DNA from: CAYZUC01 sp964481705
Lineage (GTDB): Bacteria > Bacillota > Clostridia > Lachnospirales > Lachnospiraceae
DNA: 53,361 nucleotides
Assembly: GCA_964481705.1 (NCBI GenBank)
Contig: CAYZUC010000006.1
Location: forward strand, 1-53,361
Reading direction: 5' to 3'
Positions 52,391 to 53,361 of this stretch are shown in pieces. The notes beneath the pieces are model-generated. The model was not told the origin of the DNA and did no database searches. It was given only the letters and a program-made list of their open reading frames with translations. The position numbers and the translations under genes were made by a program. Within the stretch, counting starts at the first letter, position 1, and each line of letters starts with the position of its first letter.

Positions 52391-53361
52391 CTATTTCGCT
52401 CCGGTAACCTTGATATCTCCACTATCACAACGTATGATAAGCTCGTTTTGCAGATTGGAATCCGCCCTCTTATATTTATCGCCTTCTTTACTTCCATCTA
52501 CTTCAATGTCACCATAATCTGTCTCCAAGTCAGTGTTGTATCCGCTTACCTCTTCTCGCAGCTCAATCTTTACACTTCCATATGCACTCTTGATGGTAGT
52601 CTTCTTGCAGGATAAATCCTTGAAATCCATATCTCCGCTGCTGGCTGCTAATTTGGCTTCCTCAATCGTCAGTGATTTTGCATCAAAATCGCCATAGCTG
52701 CTGTCACCATGTATCAGCTTGGCAGTAACCGTATCAAGCCTCATATCTCCGCTGTCCATGTCATAAACCAACTCATTCTGAAAATTACTCTCATCAATAG
52801 ATACACTTCCATAGGAAGAATAAATCTTACAGGAGTCACCTTCTGCGTTTTTGATCGTAAGATCCCCTGATTCCATGTCAAAGTAGACTTCCTTTCCTGC
52901 AAGGTTTGTCGCTTTCACATCACCATAATCATTATCAAGCGTCACTTTCTCAGCCTGGATATCACTAATATCTATATCTCCAGAATCCTCTTCAATAATG
53001 ACACTGTCCAGCTTTGTATCCTTTGGAACATATACTGTCACATAATCAGCCTTTTGACCCCACCGACCTGCTGTTCCAATCGAGAAAAACGTGAGTCCCT
53101 GAAATCCCTTTCCTTGTGTCACTTTTAAGGTATTGCCCTCAGACTGAATCGTAACAGGCAATGAGTTTTGTGTCTGATACTCAACACCATAATGGTCAGA
53201 CTCTACTATAACAATATCTGCATAAGAAATATTCATGTTCAGATTCTCAAAAGCATCTACTTCCTTCGACTCATGGAGCACCTTTTGTCCATCAGCATCC
53301 GTAGCCGGTGATACATTGGAATGAACGACTAATCCATTTCTCCCAAAGGAAATGCCATATA
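52391..53361 (-). CDS. DUF4097 family beta-strand protein (N-terminal part cut by window edge)
   Basis: The frame is open to the right edge, giving about 322 residues; the start lies outside the window. The GTG at 53281 is an internal codon, since in-frame residues (GISFGRNGLVVHSNV) continue upstream. The body is an Asp/Ser/Gly-rich beta-repeat domain (YVPKDTKLDSVIIEEDSGDI, then SGDLTIKNAE, SGDMRLDTVTA, SSYGDFDAKSLTIEEA), the DUF4097 form. The unit SGD-x-x and YGD/YGS recurs about every 20 residues. It differs from the protein at 39702 and is not in the PadR operon. Likely surface or envelope-stress related. Confidence 0.9.
   Translation of the reverse strand, partial: YGISFGRNGLVVHSNVSPATDADGQKVLHESKEVDAFENLNMNISYADIVIVESDHYGVEYQTQNSLPVTIQSEGNTLKVTQGKGFQGLTFFSIGTAGRWGQKADYVTVYVPKDTKLDSVIIEEDSGDIDISDIQAEKVTLDNDYGDVKATNLAGKEVYFDMESGDLTIKNAEGDSCKIYSSYGSVSIDESNFQNELVYDMDSGDMRLDTVTAKLIHGDSSYGDFDAKSLTIEEAKLAASSGDMDFKDLSCKKTTIKSAYGSVKIELREEVSGYNTDLETDYGDIEVDGSKEGDKYKRADSNLQNELIIRCDSGDIKVTGAK

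Overview
The window looks like the chromosome of a low-to-mid-GC Gram-positive anaerobe of the Clostridia, most likely family Lachnospiraceae. The basis is the gene set: AddAB instead of RecBCD, GatCAB, a pyrophosphate-type phosphofructokinase, ThiT under a TPP riboswitch, PadR/HAAS/DUF4097/PspC and LytTR/DUF3021 modules, small Lachnospiraceae-type orphans that I recall as DUF6106 and DUF6472, and strong AGGAGG ribosome sites. A run of 10 N inside gatB shows a scaffolded, probably metagenomic, assembly. Nearly all genes lie on the minus strand; the three plus-strand genes are thiT, a membrane-anchored orphan at 18267 and a tiny four-cysteine protein at 42884. No rRNA, tRNA, CRISPR array, prophage or transposase gene was seen, and no gene-free stretch exceeds 300 bases (the longest, 47614-47902, holds a riboswitch).

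Layout, left to right. 1-2844: a cut VTC-type polyphosphate polymerase gene, a CPBP protease and a cell-wall amidase. 2888-3791: divergent promoters, TPP riboswitch, thiT, shared terminator. 3790-9938: an apparent minus-strand operon reading NptA/PhoU phosphate transporter, then a membrane protein joining a PhoR-like extracellular sensor directly to a PhoB-like DNA-binding domain with no kinase or receiver, then a GGDEF-EAL c-di-GMP protein, then a patatin-like protein. 10043-13489: VanZ, an orphan ABC-2 type permease, guaB and a DUF6106-like protein. 13549-18073: a glycan-decoration operon (surface PIG-L deacetylase, GT2 fused to GtrA, GT-C-like membrane protein). 18267-26183: orphan anchored protein, addA, addB and a long fold-back repeat that seems to supply the -35 box of the addBA promoter. 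26182-29763: small ORF and gatCAB. 29864-35996: a signalling cluster with Hpt, a CheB-CheR-PAS-histidine kinase-receiver fusion and a cytoplasmic LacI-like sensor fused to GGDEF. 36081-39354: pyridoxal kinase, CDF transporter, UPF0104-type flippase-like protein. 39460-41777: PadR-controlled envelope module. 41815-43721: LytTR/DUF3021, DUF6472, thiamine pyrophosphokinase. 43789-47826: MATE transporter, PPi-type phosphofructokinase, and a Ca2+/cation antiporter behind a yybP-ykoY (Mn2+) riboswitch. 47903-53361: a large secreted glucosaminidase with Ig-like repeats and a second, cut DUF4097 protein.

Two things tie distant parts together. First, a structured repeat of about 75 bp occurs four times (10538, 18080, 36946, 37025), always on the transcribed strand just upstream of a gene, and it ends in the Shine-Dalgarno sequence. 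Second, many operons have near-consensus sigma-A promoters with 17-bp spacing, so transcription units can be read with some confidence. The best candidates for something undescribed are the sensor/DNA-binding fusion next to NptA, the structured Shine-Dalgarno-bearing repeat, the four-activity glycan operon, and the Hpt / CheB-CheR-kinase / LacI-GGDEF cluster.
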